Assembly (NCBI RefSeq): GCF_020177375.1
Contig: NZ_JAIWHV010000005.1
Coordinates: 101,615-165,614 of the forward strand
Reading direction: 5' to 3'
Length of the DNA stretch: 64,000 nucleotides
Origin: Saliphagus infecundisoli
Lineage (GTDB): Archaea > Halobacteriota > Halobacteria > Halobacteriales > Natrialbaceae
The stretch's first letter is position 1. Each line of letters opens with the position of its first letter. Shown in pieces: positions 18,221-28,500 of the stretch. Both the position numbers and the translations under genes were made by a program. The notes beneath the pieces are model-generated. The model did not search any database. It saw nothing but the letters and a program-made list of their open reading frames with translations, and was not told the DNA's origin.

Positions 18221-18589
18221 TCAGAACGGGGCCTGAGGGCCTTCGTCGTCCTCGCCGTCGTCGACGGTCTCGCCGGGGAACGAGGGGCTCATGCCGCCGC
18301 CACCGCCGCCCATGCCGCCGCCGTCGCCCTCCATCCCGGTCTGGGCGTGGACCTGCTCGATCTCGGGGATCTCCTTGACCATCCGGCTCTTGATCGCCTG
18401 GATCGTCATCGGCGAGATGCCACAGCCGCTGCAGGCACCGCCGAGCGCGATCGAGACCTCGCCGGTCTCGCGGTCGATGTCCTGAATCGCCGCCGACCCG
18501 CCGTGCATCTGGATCTGCGGGAAGTTCCGCCGCAGGAAGTTCGTGACCCGCTCCTCCAGATCGTCGCCGCCCTTAGTCTCCGTGCTCAT
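18221..18589 (-). CDS. NifU-type Fe-S scaffold / carrier domain protein
   Basis: A 122-residue protein equal to the C-terminal domain of NifU, expected to bind and pass on an iron-sulfur cluster. The signature LGGACSGCGIS with its CxxC pair lies near residue 50. The C-terminal 35 residues are a low-complexity tail of glycine, methionine and acidic residues, an addition seen in haloarchaeal homologues. The start at 18589 gives MSTETKGGDD. It is 42 bases from the next gene upstream on the same strand, so co-transcription with the 104-residue protein is possible. Confidence 0.9.
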   Translation of the reverse strand: MSTETKGGDDLEERVTNFLRRNFPQIQMHGGSAAIQDIDRETGEVSIALGGACSGCGISPMTIQAIKSRMVKEIPEIEQVHAQTGMEGDGGGMGGGGGGMSPSFPGETVDDGEDDEGPQAPF

Positions 18590-18631
18590 GTACGGGCGTT
18601 GGGCGCGAGCCTCCTTAAGACCTCCGTCGGC

Positions 18632-18946
18632 TCACTCCGTGTCGAAGACGCGCTCGAGTTCGCGTTCAATCGTCTCGACGTAGGTTTCGAGGACGTCTTC
18701 GAAGCGCTCGCGCTCAACGACGATCGCCGACAGCCGGTCGTAGGGCTTGTCGGGGAGCTCGACCTCGAACTCCCCGTCGCGGTAGAACGGTTCGCTCTCG
18801 TTTAGCACCTGCTGGTCGATCGCGTGGACCAGTTCGGAGTCGTAGCGGTCGTTCATCCGGTCGAAGGCGTTCTTGTAGGCCTGCTGGAGCTCGGTGAAGT
18901 AGTTGGCGTACTTGTCCTCGAACTTCTCGGGGTCGAAGGCGGCCAT
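18632..18946 (-). CDS. Small conserved haloarchaeal protein, DUF5783-like
   Basis: A 104-residue acidic helical protein starting MAAFDPEKFEDKY. It contains a stretch rich in aromatic residues (YANYFTELQQAYKNAF) and a short beta segment (EVELPD), and ends in a long amphipathic helix. There is no membrane segment and no metal motif. It resembles a small haloarchaeal family I remember as DUF5783; the function is unknown. The ATG at 18946 is preferred over an upstream one at 19015, because the intervening residues are arginine/proline-rich and look non-coding. Confidence 0.7.
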   Translation of the reverse strand: MAAFDPEKFEDKYANYFTELQQAYKNAFDRMNDRYDSELVHAIDQQVLNESEPFYRDGEFEVELPDKPYDRLSAIVVERERFEDVLETYVETIERELERVFDTE

Positions 18947-19133
18947 GTCGGGGGCGACGGGCGGAGCCGACAAAAGTCGGCCGATCGGTCGAGGGTCGGG
19001 CGGCCGACGGCGCAACGGCGGCCGGCCGCCGATCGTTCACACACGCCGTCTGACACGGTATGGGGACCCTACATATCCGGGGTGAGTGCGCAAGCCGAAC
19101 CCCCACCCCGGACGGCGTGGTTTCTCAGTACAC

Positions 19134-19511
19134 ATGCCAACCGATCAGGAACCCATTCCGCCGGAGGCGCTTCCGCCCGGGTGGGGACCCGCCGACAACG
19201 GCACGGATCGGATCGCCTACCGCCGGAGTCGGCCCCGTATCGAACTGAGCGCCGCCCTGACGGAGGGCGTCCACTCCCACCCCTCGCTCGGCGTCGAGCG
19301 CTGCTGGGAACTGCGCTACGAGTACGACATCGGCGAACTCGCGGTCAGCGACGCGATCTGTCGGGTTTCGACGCGCCACGCCGCCATCGAAGGCCTCCTC
19401 GAGTGCATGGCCAGGGTTCGGGACGCCGCCGGCGACGACGACCCCATGGGGATCCGGGCGGCTCTCGAGGGTGCCCGGTTCGGCGATGTCGTTCCGGACC
19501 GGTCTCCCTAA
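19134..19511 (+). CDS. Conserved hypothetical haloarchaeal protein
   Basis: A 125-residue soluble protein starting MPTDQEPIPPEALPPGWG. It has a tryptophan/proline-rich N-terminus, a central beta-rich part (RIAYRRSRPRIELSA, RCWELRYEY) and a C-terminal helical part. An upstream ATG at 19086 would add 16 basic, unlikely residues. No known family is recognised. It is the last gene before a 340-base AT-rich gap that precedes the sugar-degradation genes. Confidence 0.65.
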   Translation: MPTDQEPIPPEALPPGWGPADNGTDRIAYRRSRPRIELSAALTEGVHSHPSLGVERCWELRYEYDIGELAVSDAICRVSTRHAAIEGLLECMARVRDAAGDDDPMGIRAALEGARFGDVVPDRSP

Positions 19512-19851
19512 CCGGCAGTCGAACGATAAGTGATTGAATTCAAGGATAGAAACAGGCAGATGCTCGATACGATCACTATAGAACACACCCATATCCGAAT
19601 ATATGCCGCTATAATTCCGATTTAGTGCAAATTTCGTATTTAATTACAGTGGAATATATTGGCGGCTAGAACCGATAATCGAGTGTTGGGCAGTATAGAG
19701 TGCGTTACTCTGCCGTTCATACCAGGCCGATATAGATACTTAGGAATGATAAATTTTCTTATTATATATTGGACAGATATCGTATGTTATTTGAGGTCGA
19801 GAGCGATCGCGACGGGAAGGTTTAGTAGCGGTCCGCGAACAGGGAGAGACG
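19512..19851. other. AT-rich gap at the left edge of the polysaccharide locus
   Basis: No convincing gene. About 19530-19800 is strikingly AT-rich compared with both flanks and contains several TATA-like runs. The last 40 bases return to high GC and hold a ggtttag box about 32 bases before the amidohydrolase start. It could be a long regulatory region or the scar of an integrated element; no repeat or attachment site was seen. Confidence 0.6.
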
Positions 19852-20724
19852 ATGGTGCTCGATACTCACACCCACGCCTGGGGACCGCCGTCACCGGCCC
19901 ACCCCTGGACGAACGGGCCACTGGTCGAGGACGGCGTCGACTCCTTTTCAGTCGAGACGGTCTACCGCGGGGAATCGTTGCTCGCCGACATGGACGCGGC
20001 CGGGATCGACGAGGCCGTCGTCGTCGGCTACCCGATCGGCGAGTGGACGGACAACCGGTACACCGAGCGGGTCGCCCGGGAGTTCGACCGGCTCTACGGC
20101 GTCGTCATGCTAGATCAGTTCGCCGACGGCGCGAGCGAGGAACTCCGGGGATCGATGGACGTCGAGGGAATTCTCGGCTTTCGTCTGGGTGCGATCTGTC
20201 CGTACGACCGGATGTGGGAGACGTTCGACCCCGAGGTAGAGTGGCTCCGGGAGGCGATCGACGAGACCGCCTTCTGGGAGGCCGCCCGGGAGACCAACGC
20301 GCTCGTTCAGATTCTCGCCCACGAGGACCAGTTGGCGCAGGTCGTCGAGCTGGTCGAGACCTATCCCGATCTCACCTACGCGCTCGATCACTTCGCCCAT
20401 GCCGACCCGGAGGTTCCGCCCGCGGAGGGACCGTTCGCCCGCCTCGCCGACCTCGCCGATCACGACGTCGCGGTGAAGGTCTCGGAGATCCCCCATCGCT
20501 CGCTGGAAGGCTTTCCCTACCGGGACGTACACGACCACGTCCGGTGGCTCGTCGAGACGTTCGGTCGCGAACGGGTCGTCTGGGGCTCTGACTTCCCCAA
20601 CGTGAGCGACGTCGCGGGCTACGGGGAATCCCTGCGGTGGCTCGACCACGTCGACGGACTCTCCGGGGAGGACCGCGAGTGGATCTCCGGGCGGGCGTTC
20701 CGGGATCTGGTCGGGCTCGAGTGA
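19852..20724 (+). CDS. Amidohydrolase-2 family protein, candidate sugar lactonase
   Basis: A 290-residue TIM-barrel hydrolase of the amidohydrolase-2 (COG3618-like) group. It shows DTHTHAWG at residues 4-11 (HxH metal motif), LDHFAHAD at about 180 and VWGSDFPNV near 245, which carries the usual late aspartate. This group includes L-rhamnono- and L-fucono-lactonases and 2-pyrone-4,6-dicarboxylate lactonase. In this neighbourhood, next to rhamnogalacturonan enzymes and with an L-rhamnonate-dehydratase-like gene at 51.2 kb, a rhamnonolactonase is the best guess. The assignment is by context, not by a diagnostic residue. It is the first gene of a plus-strand series running to 31.8 kb and lies 43 bases before the GH2 gene. 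Confidence 0.82.
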   Translation: MVLDTHTHAWGPPSPAHPWTNGPLVEDGVDSFSVETVYRGESLLADMDAAGIDEAVVVGYPIGEWTDNRYTERVAREFDRLYGVVMLDQFADGASEELRGSMDVEGILGFRLGAICPYDRMWETFDPEVEWLREAIDETAFWEAARETNALVQILAHEDQLAQVVELVETYPDLTYALDHFAHADPEVPPAEGPFARLADLADHDVAVKVSEIPHRSLEGFPYRDVHDHVRWLVETFGRERVVWGSDFPNVSDVAGYGESLRWLDHVDGLSGEDREWISGRAFRDLVGLE

Positions 20725-20767
20725 ATCGCCGACGGATTCTTGCGCTCCCGGTCGAAACGGGGGGTCG

Positions 20768-23530
20768 ATGACGCCATCGGAGATATCGCTTTCCGGGACG
20801 TGGGAGCTTCGTCTGGACCCCGACGGGGAGGGTGCGGTCGGCTGGCCCGACGCCGAGACCGACGGGACGATCACCCTTCCGGGGACCACCGACGAGTACG
20901 GCTACGGCGAGCGTCCCGAGGAGACACCGCGCGAACACCTGACCCGCACCTCGCGCTACGAGGGGCCGGCATGGTACAGGCGCACGATCCCGGTTCCCGA
21001 CTCGTGGGCCGGGAAGCGGGTCACGCTGACCGTTGAGCGGAGCCGCGAGACGACGCTGTGGGTCGACGGCGAGCGGATCGGTTCGCGGGTCTGTCTGAGC
21101 ACGCCCCACGTCTACGACGTGACCGACGCGCTCGAGCCCGGCGACTGCGAGGTCACCATCCGAGTCGACAACGACGGCGATTCGATGGATCGCCGCGGGG
21201 TGAGACGGTCCCATGCAGTGGCCGAGCACACCCAGACGAACTGGAACGGGGTCGTCGGCGACCTCCGTCTCGAGGCGACCGACCCGGTCCGGATCGAAGA
21301 TCTCCGGGCGATCCCCGACGGCGACGGCTTCGCCCTCGAGATCACCACGGTGAACGACGCCGGGGACGACCGCGAGGGACACCTCCGGGTCGCCGCCGAG
21401 AGCACGAACGCCGACGAGAGCCACCACCCGGACCCGATCGAGCGGCGGGTCGAACTTCCCGCGGGGGAGACGACCCACCAGCTCCGGTACGCCCTCGGTC
21501 CCAACGCCCTGTCGTGGGACGAGTTCTCCCCGGCGGTCTACGAGCTGCGCGCGGCTCTCGATAGCGGGGAGTACGCCGACGAGATCGAGACGACCGCCGG
21601 GCTCCGCGAGGTCGCCGTCGAGGGGACCCAGCTCGCGATCGGGGATCGAACCGTCTTCCTCCGGGGGCGGACCGACTGCTGTGTCTTCCCCGAGACGGGC
21701 TACCCGCCGACCTCGACCGCAGAGTGGGTCGAGCACATGGAGGTCGCGAAGGCCCACGGGCTGAACCACTACCGCTTTCATAGCTGGTGTCCCCCCGAGG
21801 CGGCCTTCGAGGCGGCCGACCGCGTCGGGATCTACCTCCTGCCCGAGTGCTCCCAGTGGGACGCCCGGGGGTCGCTGGTCGAGGACGACGACTACGACTA
21901 CTACCGACGGGAGGCCGACCGGATCCTCGCGGCCTACGGCAATCATCCCTCGTTCGTCGCGTTCGGCCTGGGCAACGAGAACCAGGGCGACGAGGAGCGG
22001 ATGGCCGACCTCGTCGCCCGCTGTCGGGACCGCGACGGCCGCCGGCTCTACGTCTCGGGCGCGAACGACTTCCTCTCGGCGCCCCGTCCCGGCCCGCAGG
22101 ACGACCTCTTCATCACCGCGAACGTCCCCGAGGATCCCGACGCTCCCGAGGAATCGGATCTGGTCCCGGTCCGCGGGACGGGCCACGTCAACGATCGCCC
22201 GCCCTCGACCACGACCGACTACCGCGAGGAGATCGCACCCTACGACCTCCCGGTCGTCGGCCACGAGATCGGCCAGTTCCAGATCTATCCAGACTTCGAC
22301 GAGGCCCGGAAGTACACCGGCGTCCTCGAGGCCCGCAACCTCGAACGGTTCGAGCGTTCGCTCGCCGACCACCACATGGCGGGCGACGACCGGCGGTTTC
22401 AGGCCGCCTCGGGCGCGCTCGCGGCGACGTGCTACCGCGAGGAGATCGAGGCCGCGCTGCGAACCCCGGGGTTCGGGGGGTTCCAGCTGCTCGACCTGGC
22501 CGACTTCCCCGGCCAGGGGACCGCCCTCGTGGGGGTCCGCGACGCCTTCATGGACTCGAAGGGCGTGATCGAGCCCCACGAGTGGCGGCGGTTCTGTGCC
22601 CCGCAAGTTCCCCTCCTCCTGATGGACCGCTACGCCTGGACCGACGGCGAGACGTTCGAGGCCGAGGCGAAGCTCGCGAACTACGGCCCGGCAGGGGTCG
22701 AGGACGCCGCCGCCGAATGGGCAATCACGGACGGCGAGCGAAAGGTCGCGGGCGGCACCCTCCCGGACCGGACCGTCGACCAGGGCGAACTCGCCCCGCT
22801 CGGAACGATCGAGGCGTCGCTCTCGGAGGTCGACGCGCCCGCCGCCCTCGAGATCGATCTCGAAGTTTCGGGGACCGATCGCCGGACGAGCTACCCGATC
22901 TGGGTGTACCCCGACCGCTCGGACGACCCCCTCGCCGACGTGAACGTCGCCGTCCGGCACCGTTTCGACGACCGGGCCCGGGAACTGCTCGCGGAGGGCC
23001 GGCGGGTCCTGGTCGTGCCCGACGAGGGGGCGCTCCGGTACTCGCTGCGAGGGTCGTTCCAGCCGGACTTCTGGAACTACGAGCTGTTCAAGCAGAACGG
23101 AAAACCGGGGACGCTGGGGATCGCCTGCGACCCGGAGCACCCGCTGTTCGAGTCGTTCCCGACGGCGGGCCACGCCGACTGGCAGTGGTGGCACCTGCTT
23201 CGCCACGCTCGGCCGATCGTCGTCGACGACGCGCCCGCGGCGTTCGAGCCGACGGTCCGGGCGATCGACACGATCTACCGCAATCACAAGCTCGCGCTGT
23301 TCGCCGAGACCGCCGTCGGCGACGGACGGCTCGCGGTCTGCTCGCTCGACCTCGAGCCCGACCATCCGACGGTCGACCAGTTCCGGGAGAGCCTCGCCGC
23401 CTATCTCGAGTCGCCGGCGTTCGACCCGGAGCCGGCGATCACGACCGGCGTCCTCGAGAGCCTCCTCGGCGGCGAGGACGAACGAGGAGCGTACGGCGAC
23501 GACGCGAACGGCCCCTGGATCGACGGCTGA
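20768..23530 (+). CDS. Glycoside hydrolase family 2 enzyme
   Basis: A 920-residue retaining glycosidase of family GH2 (beta-galactosidase / glucuronidase / related). Domains in order: sugar-binding jelly roll (about 5-175), Ig-like linker (180-285), TIM barrel (about 290-560) and further C-terminal beta domains. The acid/base pair is in FGLGNENQG (Asn403-Glu404), and the nucleophile is probably Glu500 in VVGHEIGQF. There is no signal peptide, so it should act in the cytoplasm on imported oligosaccharides. GH2 covers several sugars; beta-galactosidase activity on rhamnogalacturonan side chains or beta-glucuronidase activity would both fit the locus. It follows the amidohydrolase closely and precedes an SDR gene by 89 bases. 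A very long antisense frame over this gene is an artefact of codon bias. Confidence 0.9.
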   Translation: MTPSEISLSGTWELRLDPDGEGAVGWPDAETDGTITLPGTTDEYGYGERPEETPREHLTRTSRYEGPAWYRRTIPVPDSWAGKRVTLTVERSRETTLWVDGERIGSRVCLSTPHVYDVTDALEPGDCEVTIRVDNDGDSMDRRGVRRSHAVAEHTQTNWNGVVGDLRLEATDPVRIEDLRAIPDGDGFALEITTVNDAGDDREGHLRVAAESTNADESHHPDPIERRVELPAGETTHQLRYALGPNALSWDEFSPAVYELRAALDSGEYADEIETTAGLREVAVEGTQLAIGDRTVFLRGRTDCCVFPETGYPPTSTAEWVEHMEVAKAHGLNHYRFHSWCPPEAAFEAADRVGIYLLPECSQWDARGSLVEDDDYDYYRREADRILAAYGNHPSFVAFGLGNENQGDEERMADLVARCRDRDGRRLYVSGANDFLSAPRPGPQDDLFITANVPEDPDAPEESDLVPVRGTGHVNDRPPSTTTDYREEIAPYDLPVVGHEIGQFQIYPDFDEARKYTGVLEARNLERFERSLADHHMAGDDRRFQAASGALAATCYREEIEAALRTPGFGGFQLLDLADFPGQGTALVGVRDAFMDSKGVIEPHEWRRFCAPQVPLLLMDRYAWTDGETFEAEAKLANYGPAGVEDAAAEWAITDGERKVAGGTLPDRTVDQGELAPLGTIEASLSEVDAPAALEIDLEVSGTDRRTSYPIWVYPDRSDDPLADVNVAVRHRFDDRARELLAEGRRVLVVPDEGALRYSLRGSFQPDFWNYELFKQNGKPGTLGIACDPEHPLFESFPTAGHADWQWWHLLRHARPIVVDDAPAAFEPTVRAIDTIYRNHKLALFAETAVGDGRLAVCSLDLEPDHPTVDQFRESLAAYLESPAFDPEPAITTGVLESLLGGEDERGAYGDDANGPWIDG

Positions 23531-23619
23531 GCCCGGATATCCGTGTAGAGAGGGAGGACATCCGCGCGGCCGGCCCGGTGGAGCCACACCACTAAGGTCC
23601 CGCCCGCCCTGCTCCAGTC

Positions 23620-24396
23620 ATGGGAACGTCCACGTACGATTTCGAGGGCGAGACGGCGATCGTGACCGGCGGAAGCTCCGGCATCGGCCGGGCCGTGGCC
23701 CGGCGGTTCGGGGAGGCGGGCGCGACGGTCGTCGTCGCCGACGTCCGCGCGGAGCCGAAGGGCAAAGGCGGGCCGACCCACGAAGCGATCGAGGACCAGG
23801 GGGGACGGGCGACGTTCGTCGGGACCGACGTGAGCGATCCGGCGGCCGTCGAGTCGCTGGTCGAGGGCGCCCGCGAGTTCGGCGGCGTCGACATCATGGT
23901 CAACAACGCGGGGATCTTCCGGGGCGCCCCGCTGCTCGAAACCGATACCGACACGTTCGACCGGCTGTACGCCACCAACGCCCGGAGCGTGCTCGTGGGC
24001 ACCCGCGCGGCCGCCACGGACATGCTCGATCGAGAAGAGCCGGGCACCGTCGTCAACACGGCCTCGATCAGCTCGGAGTTCGCCCAGGCCGGCCACGCGG
24101 CCTACGACCCCTCGAAGGCCGCCGTGATGATGCTTACTCGCGTGGCGGCTCTCGAGCTCGCCGGCCGGGGGATCCGGGTCAACGCGGTCGCCCCCGGTGC
24201 CGTCGCGACCGGGATCGGTTCGGGGGGCGAGGAGTACTCGATCCCCGACTCCGCTCGCGTCGAAAAGGAGGCGCCGATGGGCCGGCGGGCGGATCCCGAG
24301 GAGATCGCCGGTTCCTACCTCTTTCTGGCCAGCGAGGATGCCTCGTTCGTGACCGGACATCTGCTGTACGCCGACGGCGGCTACGCGATCCACTGA
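23620..24396 (+). CDS. Short-chain dehydrogenase/reductase (sugar dehydrogenase type)
   Basis: A 258-residue classical SDR. Cofactor motif TGGSSGIG is at residues 17-24, the NNAG motif at 95-98, and the catalytic Ser in NTASISS with Tyr162-xxx-Lys166 in AAYDPSK. The C-terminal end YADGGYAIH is typical of glucose/ribitol-type dehydrogenases. In the locus it could oxidise L-rhamnose, oxidise a 3-deoxy-ketoaldonate, or reduce a keto-uronate; the sequence does not decide. The start is supported by a cactaaggt box about 27 bases upstream. It lies 32 bases before the FGE gene, which has its own promoter-like box. Confidence 0.9.
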   Translation: MGTSTYDFEGETAIVTGGSSGIGRAVARRFGEAGATVVVADVRAEPKGKGGPTHEAIEDQGGRATFVGTDVSDPAAVESLVEGAREFGGVDIMVNNAGIFRGAPLLETDTDTFDRLYATNARSVLVGTRAAATDMLDREEPGTVVNTASISSEFAQAGHAAYDPSKAAVMMLTRVAALELAGRGIRVNAVAPGAVATGIGSGGEEYSIPDSARVEKEAPMGRRADPEEIAGSYLFLASEDASFVTGHLLYADGGYAIH

Positions 24397-24428
24397 ACAG
24401 TTATGATCGTCCGACCCCTCGAGACCCC

Positions 24429-25388
24429 ATGACCGACGATCGCTCCCCCGACTCGTGTTGTGCGCCCGAGCGCGGATCGGACGGCGAACCCGACCGGTCC
24501 GAGAACGTCGATCGTAGCGTCGGCGCCCCCGGTGGAACGGGGATCGGGCCGACCCGCCGCCTCGAGGGCGGTCCGTTCAGGATGGGGACCGACGAGGACG
24601 TCGGCTTCGAGGGCGACGGCGAGGGCCCCGCACGGGAGGTCGTCGTCGATCCCGTCGAGGTCGAGATCCACGCCGTAACGAACGCCGAGTTCTACCGGTT
24701 CGTCGACGACACGGGGTACACGACCGACGCCGAGCGCTACGGCTGGTCGTTCGTCTTCGAGCCGTTCCGCCCCGAGGGAGCGCCGGTGGTCGGGTCGGCC
24801 GGCGGCGCGGAGTGGTGGACCGGCGTCGAGGGCGCCTGCTGGCACCGTCCGGAGGGGCCCGGCTCGTCGGTCGTCGACCGCCTCGATCACCCGGTCGTCC
24901 ACGTCTCCTGGAACGACGCCGTCGCCTACTGCGAGTGGGCCGGGGCCCGGTTGCCGACCGAGGCCGAGTGGGAGTACGCCGCCCGGGGCGGGCTGGAAGG
25001 CCGACAGTTCCCGTGGGGCGACGAACTCGAACCCGGCGGAAACCATCGATCTAACGTCTGGCAGGGCGAGTTCCCGACTCACGACACCGGCGCCGACGGC
25101 TACGTCGGGACGGCCCCGGTAGACGCCTTCGAGCCCAACGGCTACGGTCTCTACAACGTCGTCGGCAACGTCTGGGAGTGGTGTGCGGACGCGTTCGACC
25201 CCGACTACCACGAGCGGACGGCGTCGTCGAACCCGATCGGTACCGACGGCGAGGCCCGCTCGATGCGCGGGGGCTCGTACCTCTGTCACGAGTCGTGGTG
25301 CAACCGCTATCGCCTGGCCGCTCGGAGCAAGAACACGCCCGACAGCTCGACGGGGAACATCGGCTTCCGGTGTATCCTCGAGGGCTGA
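24429..25388 (+). CDS. Formylglycine-generating enzyme (SUMF1 type) with intact cysteine pair
   Basis: A 319-residue FGE/SUMF1-family protein. The family core runs from FRMGTDED (residue 50) to the end, with HPVVHVSWNDAVAYCEW, RLPTEAEWEYAARGG and YNVVGNVWEWCAD in order. Decisively, the C-terminal part GGSYLCHESWCNRYR carries Cys286 and Cys291, matching the copper-binding active-site pair of true FGE. It continues with AARSKNTPDSS and GFRC, also as in the aerobic enzyme that converts the sulfatase cysteine to formylglycine. An N-terminal CCAPERG (residues 10-16) is a further feature. No sulfatase gene is present in the window, so the substrate must lie elsewhere. A gttatgat box about 27 bases before the ATG supports a separate leaderless transcript. 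Confidence 0.9.
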   Translation: MTDDRSPDSCCAPERGSDGEPDRSENVDRSVGAPGGTGIGPTRRLEGGPFRMGTDEDVGFEGDGEGPAREVVVDPVEVEIHAVTNAEFYRFVDDTGYTTDAERYGWSFVFEPFRPEGAPVVGSAGGAEWWTGVEGACWHRPEGPGSSVVDRLDHPVVHVSWNDAVAYCEWAGARLPTEAEWEYAARGGLEGRQFPWGDELEPGGNHRSNVWQGEFPTHDTGADGYVGTAPVDAFEPNGYGLYNVVGNVWEWCADAFDPDYHERTASSNPIGTDGEARSMRGGSYLCHESWCNRYRLAARSKNTPDSSTGNIGFRCILEG

Positions 25389-25592
25389 GCCGGGAACGTT
25401 ATACGGCCCGGCCGGGATGAACGTTCCATGTCACCGGGAGGCATGGAAACCCCGAGCTCCGATCGCCGGGAATGCGGGAGCCGACGACCGGCCCAGCGTC
25501 GCGTCCGTTCTCCAGTTGGGCCAGACCGTCGATCGCGACGATCCCCGCCCTCACCCTGTGGTTCTAAGTTCCCGCCGGGCGCGGGAGGCGAC

Positions 25593-28500
25593 ATGGCAGA
25601 CGAGTCCGAGCTGCGTGCCGGCTTCCGGACCCCCCCGGCGGCCGAGTACGGCAACGTTCCCTTCTGGTGGTGGGACGGCGACGAGCTGGACGAGCAACGG
25701 CTGACCGACCAACTCGAGACCCTCAAGGAGCAGGGCGTCGAGGCCGTCTGCTTCGAGCAGAAGTACCCCCACGGCCCACCGGAGGGGCCACAGGTAGCGT
25801 ACTTCTCCGAGGAGTGGTGGGGATACATGGAACACGTCGTGGCAGAGTGCGACCGCCTCGACATGGCCCTCTGGATCCACGACCTGACCTACCACCACAG
25901 CCCGCCGCAGTGGAAACGCTACTGGCAGAACGCGGTCGAAGAGGAGATCGACGACCACCCGGAGTTCCAGGGGCGCGTCGTAGATCGGATCGCCGAGACG
26001 GTCGAGCCGGGCGAGACCGCGACCCTCGACCTGCCGGCGGAGTTCGAGGCGGAGTCGATCGCCGCGTATCCGGTTGTCGGTGATGGAGACGGCGAGGAGA
26101 TGACCCTCGACCTCGACGCGGCCATCGACCTCGCAGGAGAACTGCCGGACGTCGACGGGGACGCCGCGAGGACTCTCGAGTGGACCGCACCCCCTGAAGA
26201 CGCAGAGGGCGCTTCCGATCGCTGGCACGTCGCTGCCGTCGGCACCCGTCCCGAGGGCCTGTGCCGGACGAGCCGGGATGTCGTCGACCGGATCATCGAG
26301 CGCCACTACGGCGCCTACGTCGAGCGTCTCGGGGACTCCCTGGGCGACCCCATCGTCGGCACCTTCCAGGACGAACTCTACATGCTCCAGGGGCGGGTGC
26401 CCTGCGACGACTGTCTGCTCGCGCGCTATCGCGCGGAGTGGAGCCGGGAGCCCGCGCTGATCGCGCTGTTCGAGGACTGCGGGCCCGGGACGGCGGCGTT
26501 GCGGGCGCGATACTACGACGTCGTCACGACGATGATAGAGGAGAACTGGTTCCGGCCGCTCTACGAGTGGCACGAGCGCCGGGGACTGCAGTTTGCCCAC
26601 GACAACTGGGGCCGGAACGACCTCACGGAACACGCCACCGAGTACGGCGATTACGTGCGGACTATGCGGTGGTTCCAGGAGCCGGGGTACGACGACGGCG
26701 GCGCCTTCGAGGGAATCGGCACCCGGAACTTCTTCGACGCGAAGCTCGCGGCCTCGATCGCGGCCTGTTACGACCGCGATCGGGTCTGGGGCGAACTCCT
26801 CCATACGACCGGCTGGGGGTTCCCGCCCGACCTCCACCTCGCCGCGATCGCCGAGAACGCCTGCTACGGGCTGAATCGGTACAACAAACACGGTCTCTAC
26901 TACGCGACCCTCGGCGGGTGGTACGAACACGCGCCGCCGGACACCCATTTCCGGCAACCGTACTGGGAGATGATGGACGCGTTCAACGACGCGGTCACTC
27001 GCCTGATGTACCTCTGTAGCCGGGGCGACCCGGTCGTCGACGTCGCCATGTACTACCCGATCGAGTCCGTCCAGTGCCACCGCCTCGCCGGCGGCGAACC
27101 CGAGGTCGACGGCCCGGGCGGCCACCACCGCCCGGAACTCGAACCCGAAGCCGAGGAGATCGACGAGGGGACCCGCGCGGTCGCCGAGGGCCTGTATCGA
27201 ACCGTCGCTGACCTCCTCCTGGTCGACCACGAGACCCTCGTCGATAGCGGCGTCGCGAACGGCCGGCTCGCGTTCGCGGGCCAGGAGGCCGACGTCCTCC
27301 TGATCGGGCCGGCGACGACCGTCCGCGGGGCCGTCCTCGAGCACGCTGCGGAACTGGTCGCCGACGGCGGCTGCGTCGTCTCGCTCGGCCGGCTCCCGAC
27401 GGCGACCGTCGAGGGCGGCGCAGGAGCCACCCAGGGAGTTCTCGAGGAGCTGTTCGGCGACGCGGCCGCCGACCCGGACGAGCCGGTTCCGGGAGTCGTC
27501 GAACACGAGGGCGGCGGCGTCGCGGTGATCGCCGACGTCGACCTCGGAAGGGGAGTGGAGAGCGAGGAGAGTAGAATCGACGAGGAACGGTGGACCAAAC
27601 TCGCCGACACCCTCGATCGGTACGTCGATCGGGACGTCCGTGTCCCGGCCGACGTGCTCTCGACCCACCGGCGGACCGGCGACTACGACCTCTATCTCCT
27701 CATGAACACCCGCGACGAGGCCCGCACGCTCGAAGTCGACCTCCGGGCGACCGGGAAGCCCGAACGATGGGACGTCCACGACGGCACCGTCGAACCGCTC
27801 TCCGAGTTCGACCGGGAGGGAGGGTACACGAGCCTCGAACTCGAGTTCGACCCCCACGGGTTCCGCGTGATCGGCTTCGACGCCGCCGAGGAGCCGGGTG
27901 CGTGCGTCGCCGACGCCACGCTCGATTCGATCGAGGCGGTCGAGGCAGGTCCCGATGGCGTCCGTGTCGAGGGACTCGCCCGAGAGGGGGGCGTCCACGA
28001 GGTTTCGGTCGCCGACGGGGAGGAGGTCCGCACCGCGGAGAGCGAGCCCGTCTCGGTTCCCAAGTCGATCGAACTCGAAGCCTGGGAGTTCGAACTCGAG
28101 CCGACCCTCGACAACGAGTGGGGCGACGCGCGATACCCCCGCGGCGGGGTGGTCGGTCCCGAGGTTCGCGAGTTCGTTCATCGGACCGAACCGCCGGAGG
28201 AGGACGGACTCGAGGCGGGCTGGCACGAGCCCGACGCCAGTCCGGAACGGTGGGGGTCGGTCCGGTGGTCGTCCGGCCAGGGGTTCTGGTGTCGGCCCGC
28301 GGGAACGGCAGAGAGCGAGGGGAGCGGGAGGCCGAACCCCGAAGAGGACGACAGCTGGGAACCCTACCGATTCTCAGAACTGACGGGGAAACCGGGAACC
28401 CACCCGGACGACCACGGGTTCAACGGGGTCATCGGCGAGGAGTTCCTCGTCGCCGGCGAGGAGCCGACCCGTTTCTGGACGACCGTCCGTGCCGGCGAGG

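Noticed and set aside
19659..20591. Frame of 310 codons overlapping the amidohydrolase gene
   Set aside because: It starts in the AT-rich gap and then runs out of phase through the amidohydrolase with an arginine-rich translation; the in-phase protein has the clear HxH metal motif.
20372..23587. Open frame of more than 1000 codons antisense to the GH2 gene
   Set aside because: It is rich in Arg and has an unnatural composition. Long antisense frames are expected in GC-rich haloarchaeal genes with strong third-position bias, and the sense strand carries full GH2 motifs.
25551..28226. Open frame of about 890 codons antisense to the GH106-like gene
   Set aside because: Same codon-bias shadow effect; it has no recognisable domain and no promoter.
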